64,000 nucleotides of DNA, from assembly GCF_028743495.1 (NCBI RefSeq), contig NZ_CP117968.1; one strand, 5' to 3'. This DNA is from Allobacillus halotolerans. Lineage in GTDB: Bacteria; Bacillota; Bacilli; Bacillales; Alkalibacillaceae. Of the stretch, positions 18,511 through 27,599 are shown one piece after another; positions within the stretch are counted from its first letter, which is position 1, and the number at the start of each line of letters is the position of its first letter. The position numbers and the translations under genes are program-made. The notes under the pieces were generated by a model, which searched no databases, had not been told where the DNA came from, and was given only the letters and a program-made list of their open reading frames with translations.

Positions 18511-18558
18511 AACGATGAGAGGCAACTGTTCCCTCTCATCGTTCCCATCTTTTTTTTC
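18511..18558 (+). terminator. Intraoperonic terminator-like hairpin between pstS and pstC
   Basis: AACGATGAGAGG and CCTCTCATCGTT form a perfect 12-bp stem with a nine-base loop, and eight or more T residues follow shortly after. It lies between pstS and the ribosome site of pstC, so it probably lets only part of the transcription through and keeps PstS in excess over the membrane components. Confidence 0.88.
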
Positions 18559-18576
18559 GATTGGAGGTTCATCATC

Positions 18577-19533
18577 ATGACGACAAAAAATGTGTCCGTT
18601 AACACTGCAAACCTTTCAACGAAGCAGTTAATGAAAGAAAAGAAATCAACAGCTTCATTTAAAAATGTTTTTGAAAAAATTGTTCCCACTATCTTATTTT
18701 TATTCGCAGCTGTGTCCGTGCTAACGACAATTGCTATCTTGTATACACTCATCACAGAAGCTGTCCATTTCTTCCAACGTGTATCGTTGACGGAGTTTTT
18801 CACGAGTACAAATCTTAAACCGTTAAGTCAAAACCCATCCTTTGGGTTGCTACCATTATTAAGCGGTACGCTCTTGTCCACGATGATTGCCATGGTCGTC
18901 GCCGGACCTATTGGCTTGATGGCTGCGATTTACTTAAGCGAATATGCGAGTGATCGCGTCCGTAAATTATTAAAACCGATGCTGGAGTTGTTGGCTGGAA
19001 TTCCAACAATCGTTTATGGGTTCTTTGCTTTTACTTTCGTCACTCCATTACTACGATCCATATGGCCAGAAATCGAATTGACGAATATTCTAAGCCCTGG
19101 TCTTGTCATGGGAATCATGATTATTCCAATGGTTGCTTCGTTATCGGAAGACGCAATGACTTCCGTTCCGAATACAATGCGAGAAGGCGCTTATGGATTA
19201 GGCGCAACGAAGTTAGAAACGGCAATCAAAGTCGTCATCCCTGCAGCCATTTCCGGAATTGTTGCGTCATTTGTCTTGGCAATCTCAAGAGCGATTGGTG
19301 AAACGATGATTGTCACGATTGCGAGTGGTAGTACGAAAAATTTCTCTTTCGATGTTACAGAATCGATGCAAACGATGACTGCGTATATTGTTGAAGTCTC
19401 CAGTGGTGATGCCGCAGCAGGAACGACTGTTTATTACAGTATTTATGCTGTTGCTCTGACGCTATTTACAATGACATTTTTAATGAATTTACTCGCCAAA
19501 AAAATAGCCCGCCGTTTCAGGGAGGAATATTAA
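18577..19533 (+). CDS. pstC: Phosphate ABC transporter permease PstC
   Basis: PstC is one of two membrane subunits of the high-affinity phosphate importer. The 318-residue protein has six TM helices after a cytoplasmic N-terminus, with family blocks AGIPTIVYGFFAFTFV and EGAYGLGATKLETAIKVVIPAA (the ATPase-coupling loop), and AISRAIGETMIVTIASG. I start it at ATG 18577, behind TTGGAGG. The frame extends upstream through the hairpin, but without a ribosome site. It is one base from pstA (stop 19533, start 19535). Confidence 0.95.
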   Translation: MTTKNVSVNTANLSTKQLMKEKKSTASFKNVFEKIVPTILFLFAAVSVLTTIAILYTLITEAVHFFQRVSLTEFFTSTNLKPLSQNPSFGLLPLLSGTLLSTMIAMVVAGPIGLMAAIYLSEYASDRVRKLLKPMLELLAGIPTIVYGFFAFTFVTPLLRSIWPEIELTNILSPGLVMGIMIIPMVASLSEDAMTSVPNTMREGAYGLGATKLETAIKVVIPAAISGIVASFVLAISRAIGETMIVTIASGSTKNFSFDVTESMQTMTAYIVEVSSGDAAAGTTVYYSIYAVALTLFTMTFLMNLLAKKIARRFREEY

Positions 19534-19534
19534 A

Positions 19535-20419
19535 ATGCAATATATCGATCGTTTACAAGTAAGGAAGAGAATTAATTTTCGCCTAAGGCTTAACAGTATT
19601 CTCAAATATGTTTTTCTTGGAGCTACTCTCTCCGGCTTAGTCGTATTGGCAATTCTATTAATACGCACTGTTTCACAAGGCTTCGCTTGGATTGATTGGA
19701 ACTTTATAACAGGGCATTTATCCATGGACCCTGAAAAAGCAGGAATTATGGGTGCAATTCTCGGAACGTTCTGGTTGATGCTAGTCGTCATTTTTTTCAC
19801 CTTAATCCTAGGTATGGGTGCTGCCATTTACCTTGAGCTGTATGCGAAGAAAGGGCGAGTTCATTCCTTGATTCAAACCAATATTGCCAACCTTGCAGGT
19901 GTACCTTCCATTGTTTATGGAATTCTTGGACTGACCGTGTTTGTTCGATTGATGGATTTTGGCAGTACGGTATTGGCTGGTGGCTTGACTTTATCCCTGC
20001 TCATTTTGCCAATTGTCATTGTTTCTTCTCAAGAGGCTTTGCGTGCTGTCCCTCAAACACTTGGCGAAGCATCGTATGGATTAGGTGCCAGCAAATGGCA
20101 AACCATTCGAAACATTGATTTGCCAACCGCGTTGCCGAGTATTTTGACAGGTTCCATTCTTGCTTTATCACGTGCAATCGGAGAAACAGCACCACTTGTC
20201 GTATTAGGTATTCCTGCATTACTGATTCCATTTCCAGGTGGATTTATGGATCGGTTCACAGCGCTTCCGATGCAGATCTATTACTGGACATTGGATGCAG
20301 CACTCGTTGAAGAGTATGCTAATCTGGCTGCTGCTTCCATCATCATCCTGTTGTTAATGCTGTTTATCCTAAATTCAATAGCGATTTACATTCGTAATAA
20401 ATTCCAACATCGTTTTTAG
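19535..20419 (+). CDS. pstA: Phosphate ABC transporter permease PstA
   Basis: PstA pairs with PstC in the membrane. The 294-residue protein has the characteristic NIANLAGVPSIVYGILGLTVF and EASYGLGASKWQTIRNIDLP coupling segments and LSRAIGETAPLVVLG near the C-terminus. Its ribosome site GGGAGG lies inside the end of pstC, which indicates translational coupling. It is followed by pstB after 15 bp. Confidence 0.96.
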   Translation: MQYIDRLQVRKRINFRLRLNSILKYVFLGATLSGLVVLAILLIRTVSQGFAWIDWNFITGHLSMDPEKAGIMGAILGTFWLMLVVIFFTLILGMGAAIYLELYAKKGRVHSLIQTNIANLAGVPSIVYGILGLTVFVRLMDFGSTVLAGGLTLSLLILPIVIVSSQEALRAVPQTLGEASYGLGASKWQTIRNIDLPTALPSILTGSILALSRAIGETAPLVVLGIPALLIPFPGGFMDRFTALPMQIYYWTLDAALVEEYANLAAASIIILLLMLFILNSIAIYIRNKFQHRF

Positions 20420-20434
20420 AAAGGAGACCAATGT

Positions 20435-21265
20435 ATGGCTGTTCAAACACAATTATATGCTGTTCCGGAGATTGAAAAGAAAGAATCAAAGGAACAGAAT
20501 GAATTGGAGAATGAAAAGATATTTGAAACCAAATCTTTAAATCTATGGTACGGAGAAACGCAAGCATTAAAAAATATTGAGCTTGAAATCCCTGAGAAAA
20601 GTATCACAGCGATTATCGGTCCTTCGGGCTGTGGGAAGTCAACATTTATCAAAACCTTAAACCGCATGGTTGAACTCATCCCCTCTGTTCAAACGAAAGG
20701 TGATATCCATTATAAAGGAAGTAATATTTTAAGTAATGACTATTCAGCCGAAGCTTTGCGTACAGATGTCGGGATGGTATTTCAGAAACCAAACCCATTT
20801 CCGAAATCCATTTATGATAATGTGGCGTATGGACCACGAATCCACGGAATTAAGAAGAAGAGGATTCTCGATGAGATTGTCGAAAAGAGTCTTAGGGACG
20901 CATTCATCTGGGATGAAGTAAAAGAACGTTTAAAGGACAATGCTTTTGGTTTATCTGGAGGTCAGCAACAACGATTATGTATTGCTCGTTGTCTTGCAAT
21001 TGAACCTGAAGTCATCTTAATGGATGAACCTACTTCTGCACTAGATCCAATCTCTACAACAAAAGTAGAAGAACTTATCCAATCATTAAAAAAACAATAT
21101 AGCATTGTGATCGTCACACACAATATGCAGCAAGCAGCACGTATTTCCGATCAAACAGCCTTCTTCTTAAACGGTGAAGTCGTTGAGTTTGGTAAAACCG
21201 AAGAGCTATTTACCGAGCCTGAAGATTCCCGAACAATGGATTATATCAACGGTCGGTTCGGATAA
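20435..21265 (+). CDS. pstB: Phosphate ABC transporter ATPase PstB
   Basis: PstB powers phosphate import. The 276-residue protein has a Walker A GPSGCGKST, the Q-loop VFQKPNPFPKSIYDNV typical of PstB, the signature LSGGQQQR, Walker B VILMDEPTSALD, and the H-loop IVTHNMQQA. About 25 extra residues precede the ATPase core, which starts at EKIFETKSLNLWYGETQAL. AAAGGAG precedes ATG 20435. No phoU follows, unlike many pst operons. Confidence 0.97.
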   Translation: MAVQTQLYAVPEIEKKESKEQNELENEKIFETKSLNLWYGETQALKNIELEIPEKSITAIIGPSGCGKSTFIKTLNRMVELIPSVQTKGDIHYKGSNILSNDYSAEALRTDVGMVFQKPNPFPKSIYDNVAYGPRIHGIKKKRILDEIVEKSLRDAFIWDEVKERLKDNAFGLSGGQQQRLCIARCLAIEPEVILMDEPTSALDPISTTKVEELIQSLKKQYSIVIVTHNMQQAARISDQTAFFLNGEVVEFGKTEELFTEPEDSRTMDYINGRFG

Positions 21266-21291
21266 TATCCAACCGAGTCCATTTTTCAACC

Positions 21292-21317
21292 GCTCATGAA
21301 GCTTTTGCTTTATGGGC
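21292..21317 (+). terminator. Probable weak terminator of the pst operon
   Basis: GCTCATGAAGC and GCTTTATGGGC form an 11-bp stem with two G-U pairs and a TTTT loop. The trailing T-run is short (ATTTTGC), so termination may be partial. Confidence 0.5.
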
Positions 21318-21523
21318 ATTTTGCATTGCAATCAACTTTAAGTTAGAGGGTACATTTTTTCCGTATCATCTATTTGTCAATATAAAGTGAAACGTGTAAA
21401 ATAATATTATTCGTTAGTTAAGCATCAATTTTTCAGACTTAGAAAATGATACGTTAACCGATTAATTCGTCATTTTTCCCGTCTGTAGAAATCTAGCTAC
21501 ACATACCAAGGGGGAAGAACGAA

Positions 21524-22315
21524 ATGAAAAAAGTTTTAATTATGGCTGGATCCGATACAAGTGGCGGTGCAGGTATTCAAGCAGACCTGAAAACAATGGA
21601 AGAACTAGGTGTGTATGGGATGACCGCTTTGACAACAATGGTTGCGCAAAATCCTGAAAACTGGGCGCACGATGTCTATCCGATTGAGATTGACACTGTA
21701 AAAGCACAGCTTCGCACGATCTTGGATGGTGTTGGTGTGGACCTAATGAAAACAGGGATGATTCCAACAACTGAGTCCATTCAATTGGCAGCAGATACCA
21801 TCGATAAATATAATCTTGAAGCTGTGGTTGATCCTGTCTTAGCTTGTAAAGGCGTCGATGAACCCGTCCATCCAGAGAATGCGGTTGCTTTACGGGAGAT
21901 CCTTGTTCCAAAAGCCACCATTACAACACCGAATCTTTTCGAAGCTAGTCAATTGACAGAAATGCCTTTATTGAAAACGGTTGATGATATGAAGGAAGCA
22001 GCCAAGAAAATTCATGATCTTGGCGCCAAAAATGTTGTCATTAAAGGTGGCTCGGATGTAGACGAAAACAAAGCTATTGATGTTTTTTACGACGGCAATG
22101 AACTCATTGTGTTAGAGGGCGAAGTCATTAAGCCTTGTTATACACACGGTGCAGGCTGTACTTTTGCCTCTGCCATAGCCGGCTCTTATGTGAACGGCAA
22201 GTCTCCGCTTGAAGCTGTTGAGTTTGCAAAACAATTCGTTTATCACGCGATCAATGGTGCAGAAAAACTGAATGAGTACGTCGGTTCTGTTAAACAATAC
22301 GCAAACCGTAAATAA
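21524..22315 (+). CDS. pdxK: Pyridoxine/pyridoxal/pyridoxamine kinase
   Basis: This 263-residue ribokinase-fold enzyme phosphorylates B6 vitamers for pyridoxal phosphate salvage. Family blocks are IMAGSDTSGGAGIQADLKTM at the N-terminus, VYGMTALTTMVAQNP, VVDPVLACKG and the anion-hole motif YTHGAGCTFASAIAG. These match the Bacillus PdxK group, which is related to ThiD. HMP kinase activity is the main alternative. AAGGGGGAAGAACGAA precedes ATG 21524. It is monocistronic with a terminator at 22323. Many PLP enzymes lie nearby (mdeA, kynU, cysK), though not in one operon. Confidence 0.93.
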   Translation: MKKVLIMAGSDTSGGAGIQADLKTMEELGVYGMTALTTMVAQNPENWAHDVYPIEIDTVKAQLRTILDGVGVDLMKTGMIPTTESIQLAADTIDKYNLEAVVDPVLACKGVDEPVHPENAVALREILVPKATITTPNLFEASQLTEMPLLKTVDDMKEAAKKIHDLGAKNVVIKGGSDVDENKAIDVFYDGNELIVLEGEVIKPCYTHGAGCTFASAIAGSYVNGKSPLEAVEFAKQFVYHAINGAEKLNEYVGSVKQYANRK

Positions 22316-22322
22316 TATAACG

Positions 22323-22361
22323 AACTGTTCTTAAATGAAAACATTTAAGGGCAGTTTTTTT
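22323..22361 (+). terminator. Terminator of pdxK
   Basis: AACTGTTCTTAAATG pairs with CATTTAAGGGCAGTT around AAAA and is followed by seven T residues. Confidence 0.9.
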
Positions 22362-22425
22362 ATGAATAATTCCACGCTGAAAGAACCACCTTATGATTGT
22401 ACTTTACACAAAGGAGGATTCTTTC

Positions 22426-23043
22426 ATGCAACAGCAACAAAATCCGAACAGCCAAATGCAAGATTCGAGCAACTTAGCTGCAAACAAAAGTCATGGCGCA
22501 CATGAAATCATGGATGTTCATGAAACGTTGTCCACACTCACTGGCACACTGGAGCACTATAAAATGTACCAACCGAACATTCAGTGTGAACAGCTGCAAA
22601 GTATTTTATCAAGACAAACTCAGTTCCTGAATCAATTGTATAACACGATGGTCAATACGTATCAATCCGGAACGCGTCCACAGCAACCAACCACGACGTA
22701 TAACTTTGAACTTTCAAATGATGTCACATATGGCCTGAGTCCTAGCCAACCAACGCAACCACAGCAATCTCCTCAATCATTGAATGAGCAAAATTACTCA
22801 AGTTATATGATGGGGCATATTAAAGCATGTGCGACAGCATTTACGACATCTGCATTGGAAGCAACGAACCCGGTTATGCGCCGCGTCTTGCAAGATAGCG
22901 TACCGAACTTGTGTGAAATGGCTTATGAGTTATTCTTGTATCAAAATGATCGGAACTACTACCAAGTTCCTCAATTTGATGATCAATCGATGACACAATT
23001 ACTGAACAGCTTCACAACTATACCGAATCCTCAGCAACACTAA
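22426..23043 (+). CDS. Probable spore coat protein, CotF/YhcQ type
   Basis: This 205-residue Gln/Asn/Met-rich protein has the layout of Bacillus CotF-like coat proteins. A helical segment with HEIMDVHETLSTLTGTLEHY and a second with MMGHIKACATAFTTSALEA and RVLQDSVPNLCEMAYELF form the ferritin-like four-helix pattern of the CotF domain, flanked by PQQ-rich linkers. ATG 22426 follows AAAGGAGG. It has no signal peptide, consistent with assembly on the forespore from the mother cell. Array D follows 130 bp downstream. Confidence 0.85.
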   Translation: MQQQQNPNSQMQDSSNLAANKSHGAHEIMDVHETLSTLTGTLEHYKMYQPNIQCEQLQSILSRQTQFLNQLYNTMVNTYQSGTRPQQPTTTYNFELSNDVTYGLSPSQPTQPQQSPQSLNEQNYSSYMMGHIKACATAFTTSALEATNPVMRRVLQDSVPNLCEMAYELFLYQNDRNYYQVPQFDDQSMTQLLNSFTTIPNPQQH

Positions 23044-23175
23044 TGTAAAAAGATGATAGGATAAAAGATAAATTTTGATGTAAAAGACAGTTGTTTAAAT
23101 AATAATGACGTAAGCGTATAGGAAGTAGAATTAAAACACGTAGCCGCCTGTGGTCAAGTAATTGCAGATTCAGCT

Positions 23176-23406
23176 GCTCACTGCTGAAGTTGAACTGCTG
23201 ACTGCTGGAGTTCGGCTGCTCACTGCTGAAGTTGAGCCGCTCACTGCTGGAGTTCGGCTGCTCACTGCTGAAGTCGTACCGCTCACTGCTGAAGTTGAGC
23301 CGCTCACTGCTGAAGTTGAGCCGCTCACTGCTGAAGTTCGGCTGCTCACTGATGAAGTCGTACCGCTCACTGTTGGAGTTCGGCTGCTCACTGCTAAAGT
23401 TAAGTC
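23176..23406 (+). repeat. Intergenic 21-bp tandem repeat array, family D
   Basis: Eleven uninterrupted 21-bp units begin with GCTCACTGCTGAAGTT. The last seven bases are one of three versions (TTGAGCC, TTCGGCT, TCGTACC), and the unit types are partly interleaved. The array lies in the 556-bp gap between the convergent coat-protein and ion-channel genes, before the terminator at 23525. Open frames across it on both strands arise because 21 is a multiple of 3. Confidence 0.88.
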
Positions 23407-23524
23407 CCAAGCAGGAGTTTGCCTATTAATTGTCGGACTCTAATGCCATATAACTTTTATAATGGAAAAAACGGACACGCAGCCCGCGGCAAGCGAAGTG
23501 TTTTGATGAAGCGCCAGTCAAATA

Positions 23525-23566
23525 AAAACCCGAGCGATTTATTTGATATTAAATCGTTCGGGTTTT
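23525..23566. terminator. Bidirectional terminator between coat-protein and channel genes
   Basis: A 17-bp stem (AAAACCCGAGCGATTTA / TAAATCGTTCGGGTTTT, one mismatch) has A-runs on the left and T-runs on the right, so it can serve both converging genes. Confidence 0.9.
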
Positions 23567-23599
23567 CATCTTTTATATAACTTTTTTCTCAGATTTTCT

Positions 23600-24397
23600 C
23601 TAGTTTTTCTCTTTGATCAATTCTTTTAACTCTCGAATTTCCTGTCTTAATTCAGCGATTTCTCCGCGGACAATTTGTTGATCTGCTTCATCCTCTTCTT
23701 CCTTCTCCCATGCATCGATCTTTTCAAAGTTATTGACAATGACTCCGACGAATAGGTTAAGCACGACAAAAGCACCGACAAGAATAAACGCCACAAAATA
23801 AATCCACGCCCAAGAGGTAACTTCCATGACTGGACGCATGACACCACTTGCCCATGATTCCAGTGTGATCATTTGAAATAACGTCAACGCCGTCAGCTGC
23901 AGATTACCAAAGTATTCCGCACTGACATCCTGAAAGAGCATCGTACCGATGACACTGAAAATATAAAATACAATGAATAACAGTAACATGATGGTTCCTA
24001 AAGAAGGCAAGGTCATCAACAAAGCATTCACTAATTTTCGAAGAGATGGTATGACGGAAATCGTACGAAAGACACGCAACACACGTAAAATCCGTAATAC
24101 GGTGATAAATGGTGACCCGATAAAGACATAACTCGCCGCAACAATGAGAAAGTCAAAGACATTCCAATTATCTTTAAAGAAATGTAAGGTTTTCTCTTCT
24201 GCAATCATCTTTAAAATAATTTCAATTGTAAACAAAATCAATACGATAATATCAAACGTCAAAAACCACTCTCGGTATTTTTCATATAAACTTCCGTATG
24301 TTTCGATTCCGACAAATATGGCATTCAATAAAATGATGCCAATTACAATCGGTTGAAACAATGGATGTTCTACAATCTTTCTACTATATGTTTGCAA
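23600..24397 (-). CDS. Voltage-gated sodium channel, NaChBac (BacNav) family
   Basis: This single-domain 6-TM channel has a C-terminal coiled coil. Counting from TTG 24397 (265 residues), S4 carries Arg at 102, 105, 108 and 111 in VLRILRVLRVFR, the selectivity filter is TLESWAS at 178-184 (identical to that remembered for NaChBac), and S6 is GAFVVLNLFVGVIVNNF. The tail EIAELRQEIRELKELIKEKN is the tetramerising coiled coil. NaChBac itself has 274 residues. I choose TTG 24397 because GTGGGGG lies about 6 bp upstream. ATG 24484 has no ribosome site, and frames reaching further run into repeat array E. In alkaliphiles this family supplies Na+ for motility and pH homeostasis. Confidence 0.93.
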   Translation of the reverse strand: MQTYSRKIVEHPLFQPIVIGIILLNAIFVGIETYGSLYEKYREWFLTFDIIVLILFTIEIILKMIAEEKTLHFFKDNWNVFDFLIVAASYVFIGSPFITVLRILRVLRVFRTISVIPSLRKLVNALLMTLPSLGTIMLLLFIVFYIFSVIGTMLFQDVSAEYFGNLQLTALTLFQMITLESWASGVMRPVMEVTSWAWIYFVAFILVGAFVVLNLFVGVIVNNFEKIDAWEKEEEDEADQQIVRGEIAELRQEIRELKELIKEKN

Positions 24398-24495
24398 TCC
24401 AATCCCCCACTTTAATAATGCCTGTTTTATTTTATCATAAACAGGCTGTCTTTTTGGAGAAATGTTTGTGCTAAATTTGTACATTTGGGATGGGG

Positions 24496-24768
24496 ATTGA
24501 ACGGTTAGCAGGGTCGTTTGAACGGTTAGCGGGCTAGTTTGAACGGTTAGAGCGATACTTTGAACGGTTAGCACGATACTTTGAACGGTTAACGCGATAC
24601 TTTGAACGGTTAGTACGATGCTTTGAACGGTTGGCGCGATATTTTGAACGGTTAGAGCGATATTTTGAACGATTGGCGCGATGCTTTGAACGGTTAGCAC
24701 GATGCTTTGAACGGTTAGCGCGAACGTTTGAACGTTCAAACCAATCCTTTGAACAGTCAGGCACTCCC
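24496..24768 (+). repeat. Intergenic 21-bp tandem repeat array, family E
   Basis: Thirteen units of exactly 21 bp each begin TTTGAACGGTTAG and end in a variable (C/A)(G/A)CGAT(A/G)(C/T) tail. The first and last two units are the most diverged. The array lies in the 499-bp gap between the divergent channel and MFS genes and stays open in several frames on both strands, which could wrongly lengthen the channel protein by over 90 residues. Confidence 0.9.
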
Positions 24769-24896
24769 TCAACGCTCACCAACACGTTTTCATACTGTAA
24801 CGACTACTTAAAATCCACTGATAGTTTTTTTCGACTAATCGTGATAAAATACGTGAAATAAAGTCTTGGTTTTCTACTGGTTAGGAGTATTAGCAT

Positions 24897-26087
24897 ATGC
24901 CAAAACAGGTATGGATTTTAATTATCGCAACATCCATTAACGTCACAGGTGCCTCTTTTATCTGGCCGTTAAATACAATTTATATGCACAATGAGCTTGG
25001 TGAGTCGCTGACTTTCGCTGGGCTCATTTTGATGTTCAATCAAGGAGCTGCGATCGTCGGTAATTTAGTCGGAGGAACGCTTTTTGATAAAATCGGCGGA
25101 TATCGTACAATTTTAAGTGGTGGAGCTTTAACGCTCATTTCCGCTGTTGTGTTAACGCAATTCCATTCACTTGTCCCTTATTCGATTCTGTTAATCGTGA
25201 TGGGATTAGGTTCAGGTGTCATCGTTCCTGCTATGTTCGCAATGGCAACTTCGGTGTGGCCTGAAGGCGGCAGACGCTCGTTTAATGCGATCTACGTCGC
25301 ACAAAACGTCGGTGTCGCCCTGGGTGCTTCGCTTGGTGGTTTTGTTGCTTACTATTCTTTTTCTTATATTTTTTGGGCAAATGCTTCCCTTTTTATTCTG
25401 TTCTATATCATTGTGTTTTTTACATTTAAACCGATGGAGAAGAAAGTGGATGCGAATGCTTATTCAACCGTCTTCAGTAAAGGGCTAGCAATTAAAAACA
25501 AAAAGTCTTTCTTGGCTCTTGGCTTTTTAAGTATCGGTTTCTTTATCGCTTGGGTTGCTTATACACAATGGCAAACAACCATTGCGTCTTATACACAGGA
25601 CTTAGGAATCCCGATTGATCGGTACAGCGTGTTATGGACGATTAATGGTGCTATGATCATCGCAGGTCAGCCATTGATGAAGCTGATCACCCGCTGGATT
25701 ACGAGTCCGAAAATGCAAATCGTTGTCGGTAATACGATATTCCTCGGTTCTTTTATCTATATCCTTAAAGCCGAATCCTTTGCTGATTTTGCAACAGGTA
25801 TGGTGATACTCACTTTTGGTGAAATGTTTGTTTGGCCTGCAGTGCCGACGATTGCAGGTAACTTAGCACCAAAAGGCAGAACAGGGTTTTATCAAGGTAT
25901 TATTAATAGTGTTGCTACAGCCGGCAAGATGACTGGCCCCGCTTTCGGAGGATTAATTGTCGATTACTTTTCAATTCAAGTCCTTTTTGGCATTTTGGCA
26001 TTGCTCCTTCTATTGCCATTCCTTTCTGTCTATCTGTTGTCCCTTGCAGAGAAGAGAATTGAAGTAGCGAGTGAGTCTGCAGGATAG
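24897..26087 (+). CDS. MFS transporter
   Basis: This 396-residue protein has twelve TM segments and MFS sequence features: NLVGGTLFDKIGGYRTIL is the loop 2-3 motif, GLGSGVIVPAMFAMAT sits in helix 4, and GMVILTFGEMFVWPAVPTIAG in the second half recalls the MdtH/YttB-like exporter group. AGGAG sits 9 bp before ATG 24897. It is monocistronic between array E and a terminator shared with the convergent MurE-like gene. The substrate is unknown. Confidence 0.88.
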   Translation: MPKQVWILIIATSINVTGASFIWPLNTIYMHNELGESLTFAGLILMFNQGAAIVGNLVGGTLFDKIGGYRTILSGGALTLISAVVLTQFHSLVPYSILLIVMGLGSGVIVPAMFAMATSVWPEGGRRSFNAIYVAQNVGVALGASLGGFVAYYSFSYIFWANASLFILFYIIVFFTFKPMEKKVDANAYSTVFSKGLAIKNKKSFLALGFLSIGFFIAWVAYTQWQTTIASYTQDLGIPIDRYSVLWTINGAMIIAGQPLMKLITRWITSPKMQIVVGNTIFLGSFIYILKAESFADFATGMVILTFGEMFVWPAVPTIAGNLAPKGRTGFYQGIINSVATAGKMTGPAFGGLIVDYFSIQVLFGILALLLLLPFLSVYLLSLAEKRIEVASESAG

Positions 26088-26100
26088 TTGAGTCCATCAA

Positions 26101-26146
26101 AAAAGCATTCCGACAAATCGATTCGATCGATGTTGGAATGCTTTTT
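26101..26146. terminator. Bidirectional terminator
   Basis: AAAAGCATTCCGACA and TGTTGGAATGCTTTTT form a long stem with A and T runs on the two sides. It ends at the stop codon of the MurE-like gene. Confidence 0.88.
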
Positions 26147-27599
26147 ATATGCTCATATCTTTCACCGTTTGCTTTAATTTTTCGGCGGTTTCCCTGTCCG
26201 AATTTGTCCCTAATTGAAACGCTTGATTATATAACTCGTGACCTTTACCCGTCACCAAGATTATATCGCCTTCATCTGCTGCTTCAACGGCCTCTTTAAT
26301 GGCAAGTGTACGATCGGGTATGATTTTTCCTTGTGAATGGCCATATTTGGCATGGTAGCTGTGCAGTGTTTGAACCATCTCTTCTTCTGGTTGTTCGTTG
26401 AGATCGTCTAAGGTTAAGATATATTGATCACTGTACATCGCCGAATTAATCAACATATCAGCACGTTTCGATTCATCGCGATCGCCCCGAAATCCAAACA
26501 CATGAATCACTCGTTTGGCATCACATTCACGAGCGGCCTTCAAGCAATAAATAATACCTTTTGTCGTATGAGCGTAGTCGATGACGACTCGTATATTTCC
26601 CGGGAAATGAATCGACTCGAATCGACCTGGCAAAGAAGAAAAATTACGCAAGACATTCATCGACTTTTCGCGGTCTAACCCAAAATATTCACCGACAAGC
26701 AGGGTCATCGTTGCATTTAAGCGGTTATGTTCACCTGGCATTTTCAACTCGAATGACATCGCTTTTTCATTGGCAAACTGAATCGTTGACTGCCTTGTAT
26801 CCAAAAGAATTGAAGCTTCCACTTCAGTACTGATTGTTTTTAATTGATACGATTGATTTTTCAGCCTGCGATAAACAATTTCTCCCCATGAATTGTCCCG
26901 ACTCACGATTGCTAGTCCATTTTTCTTTAATTGTTTAAACAGTTGATACTTGGTCTCAAAGTAGTCTTCCATCGTTGAATGATAATCCAAATGCTCTTTC
27001 TCTAAATTCGTAAAAACGGCCACATCAAAGTCTACACCTTTGACACGGTCTTGCTTCAGAGCGTGTGATGATACTTCAATGATCATGACATCGTCTTCAC
27101 TTTGGTGAAGTAGTTGATGTAATTTTATTGGGTTCGGGGTCGTATTAATCGTCTTGAAGGCTTGTCCATTAACAATATTTTGGATTGTCCCTACAATCCC
27201 ACACTGAAATCCCTGTGCTTCCAACGTTTCTTTTACCATATAGCTTGTCGTTGTTTTTCCATTTGTTCCTGTAATTCCGATGATCTGCTGCTTTTTGTCA
27301 GCCGTATCATAGAAATTTTTCGCGAGGATTCCTAAAACCGACTTTGACTGTTCCACAGATAAATAGACAGTCTTCTCCAAGGGTGTAGGACGCTCGCCGA
27401 CAATTACTGAAGCTCCGTTTTGAATGGCTTCATCAATGTATTGGTGTCCATCGATTTTCTCACCATTGACGGCAATAAACATATAACCATCTTGTACTTC
27501 ACGTGAATCATCGGTAATCCCTAGGATATCTATGTGATCGATTGGTTGATTGTATGGATTTTTATATGAAATTCCACTAAGGATTTTTTCAATTTTCAT
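26145..27599 (-). CDS. MurE-like Mur ligase, stand-alone paralogue
   Basis: This 484-residue protein has the three domains of UDP-MurNAc-tripeptide synthetase: an N-terminal UDP-binding domain (ILGITDDSREVQDGYMFIAV), the central ATPase with GITGTNGKTTTSY and TTPNP, and a C-terminal ligase domain with VIDYAHT, GFRGDRDESKR and VTGKGHE. The expected amino-acid-selecting DNPR motif is replaced by DDLN in ILTLDDLNEQPEEE, so it is unlikely to be the main diaminopimelate ligase. The gene stands outside any division/cell-wall cluster. ATG 27599 lies behind GGAGG at 5 bp. It could add another amino acid to the cell wall or act on a different substrate. Confidence 0.85.
   Translation of the reverse strand: MKIEKILSGISYKNPYNQPIDHIDILGITDDSREVQDGYMFIAVNGEKIDGHQYIDEAIQNGASVIVGERPTPLEKTVYLSVEQSKSVLGILAKNFYDTADKKQQIIGITGTNGKTTTSYMVKETLEAQGFQCGIVGTIQNIVNGQAFKTINTTPNPIKLHQLLHQSEDDVMIIEVSSHALKQDRVKGVDFDVAVFTNLEKEHLDYHSTMEDYFETKYQLFKQLKKNGLAIVSRDNSWGEIVYRRLKNQSYQLKTISTEVEASILLDTRQSTIQFANEKAMSFELKMPGEHNRLNATMTLLVGEYFGLDREKSMNVLRNFSSLPGRFESIHFPGNIRVVIDYAHTTKGIIYCLKAARECDAKRVIHVFGFRGDRDESKRADMLINSAMYSDQYILTLDDLNEQPEEEMVQTLHSYHAKYGHSQGKIIPDRTLAIKEAVEAADEGDIILVTGKGHELYNQAFQLGTNSDRETAEKLKQTVKDMSI

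Noticed and set aside
23176..24768. The repeat arrays as CRISPR loci
   Set aside because: Units are only 21 bp in total, the so-called spacers are 8-11 bp and recur within the array, and no cas gene lies in the window.
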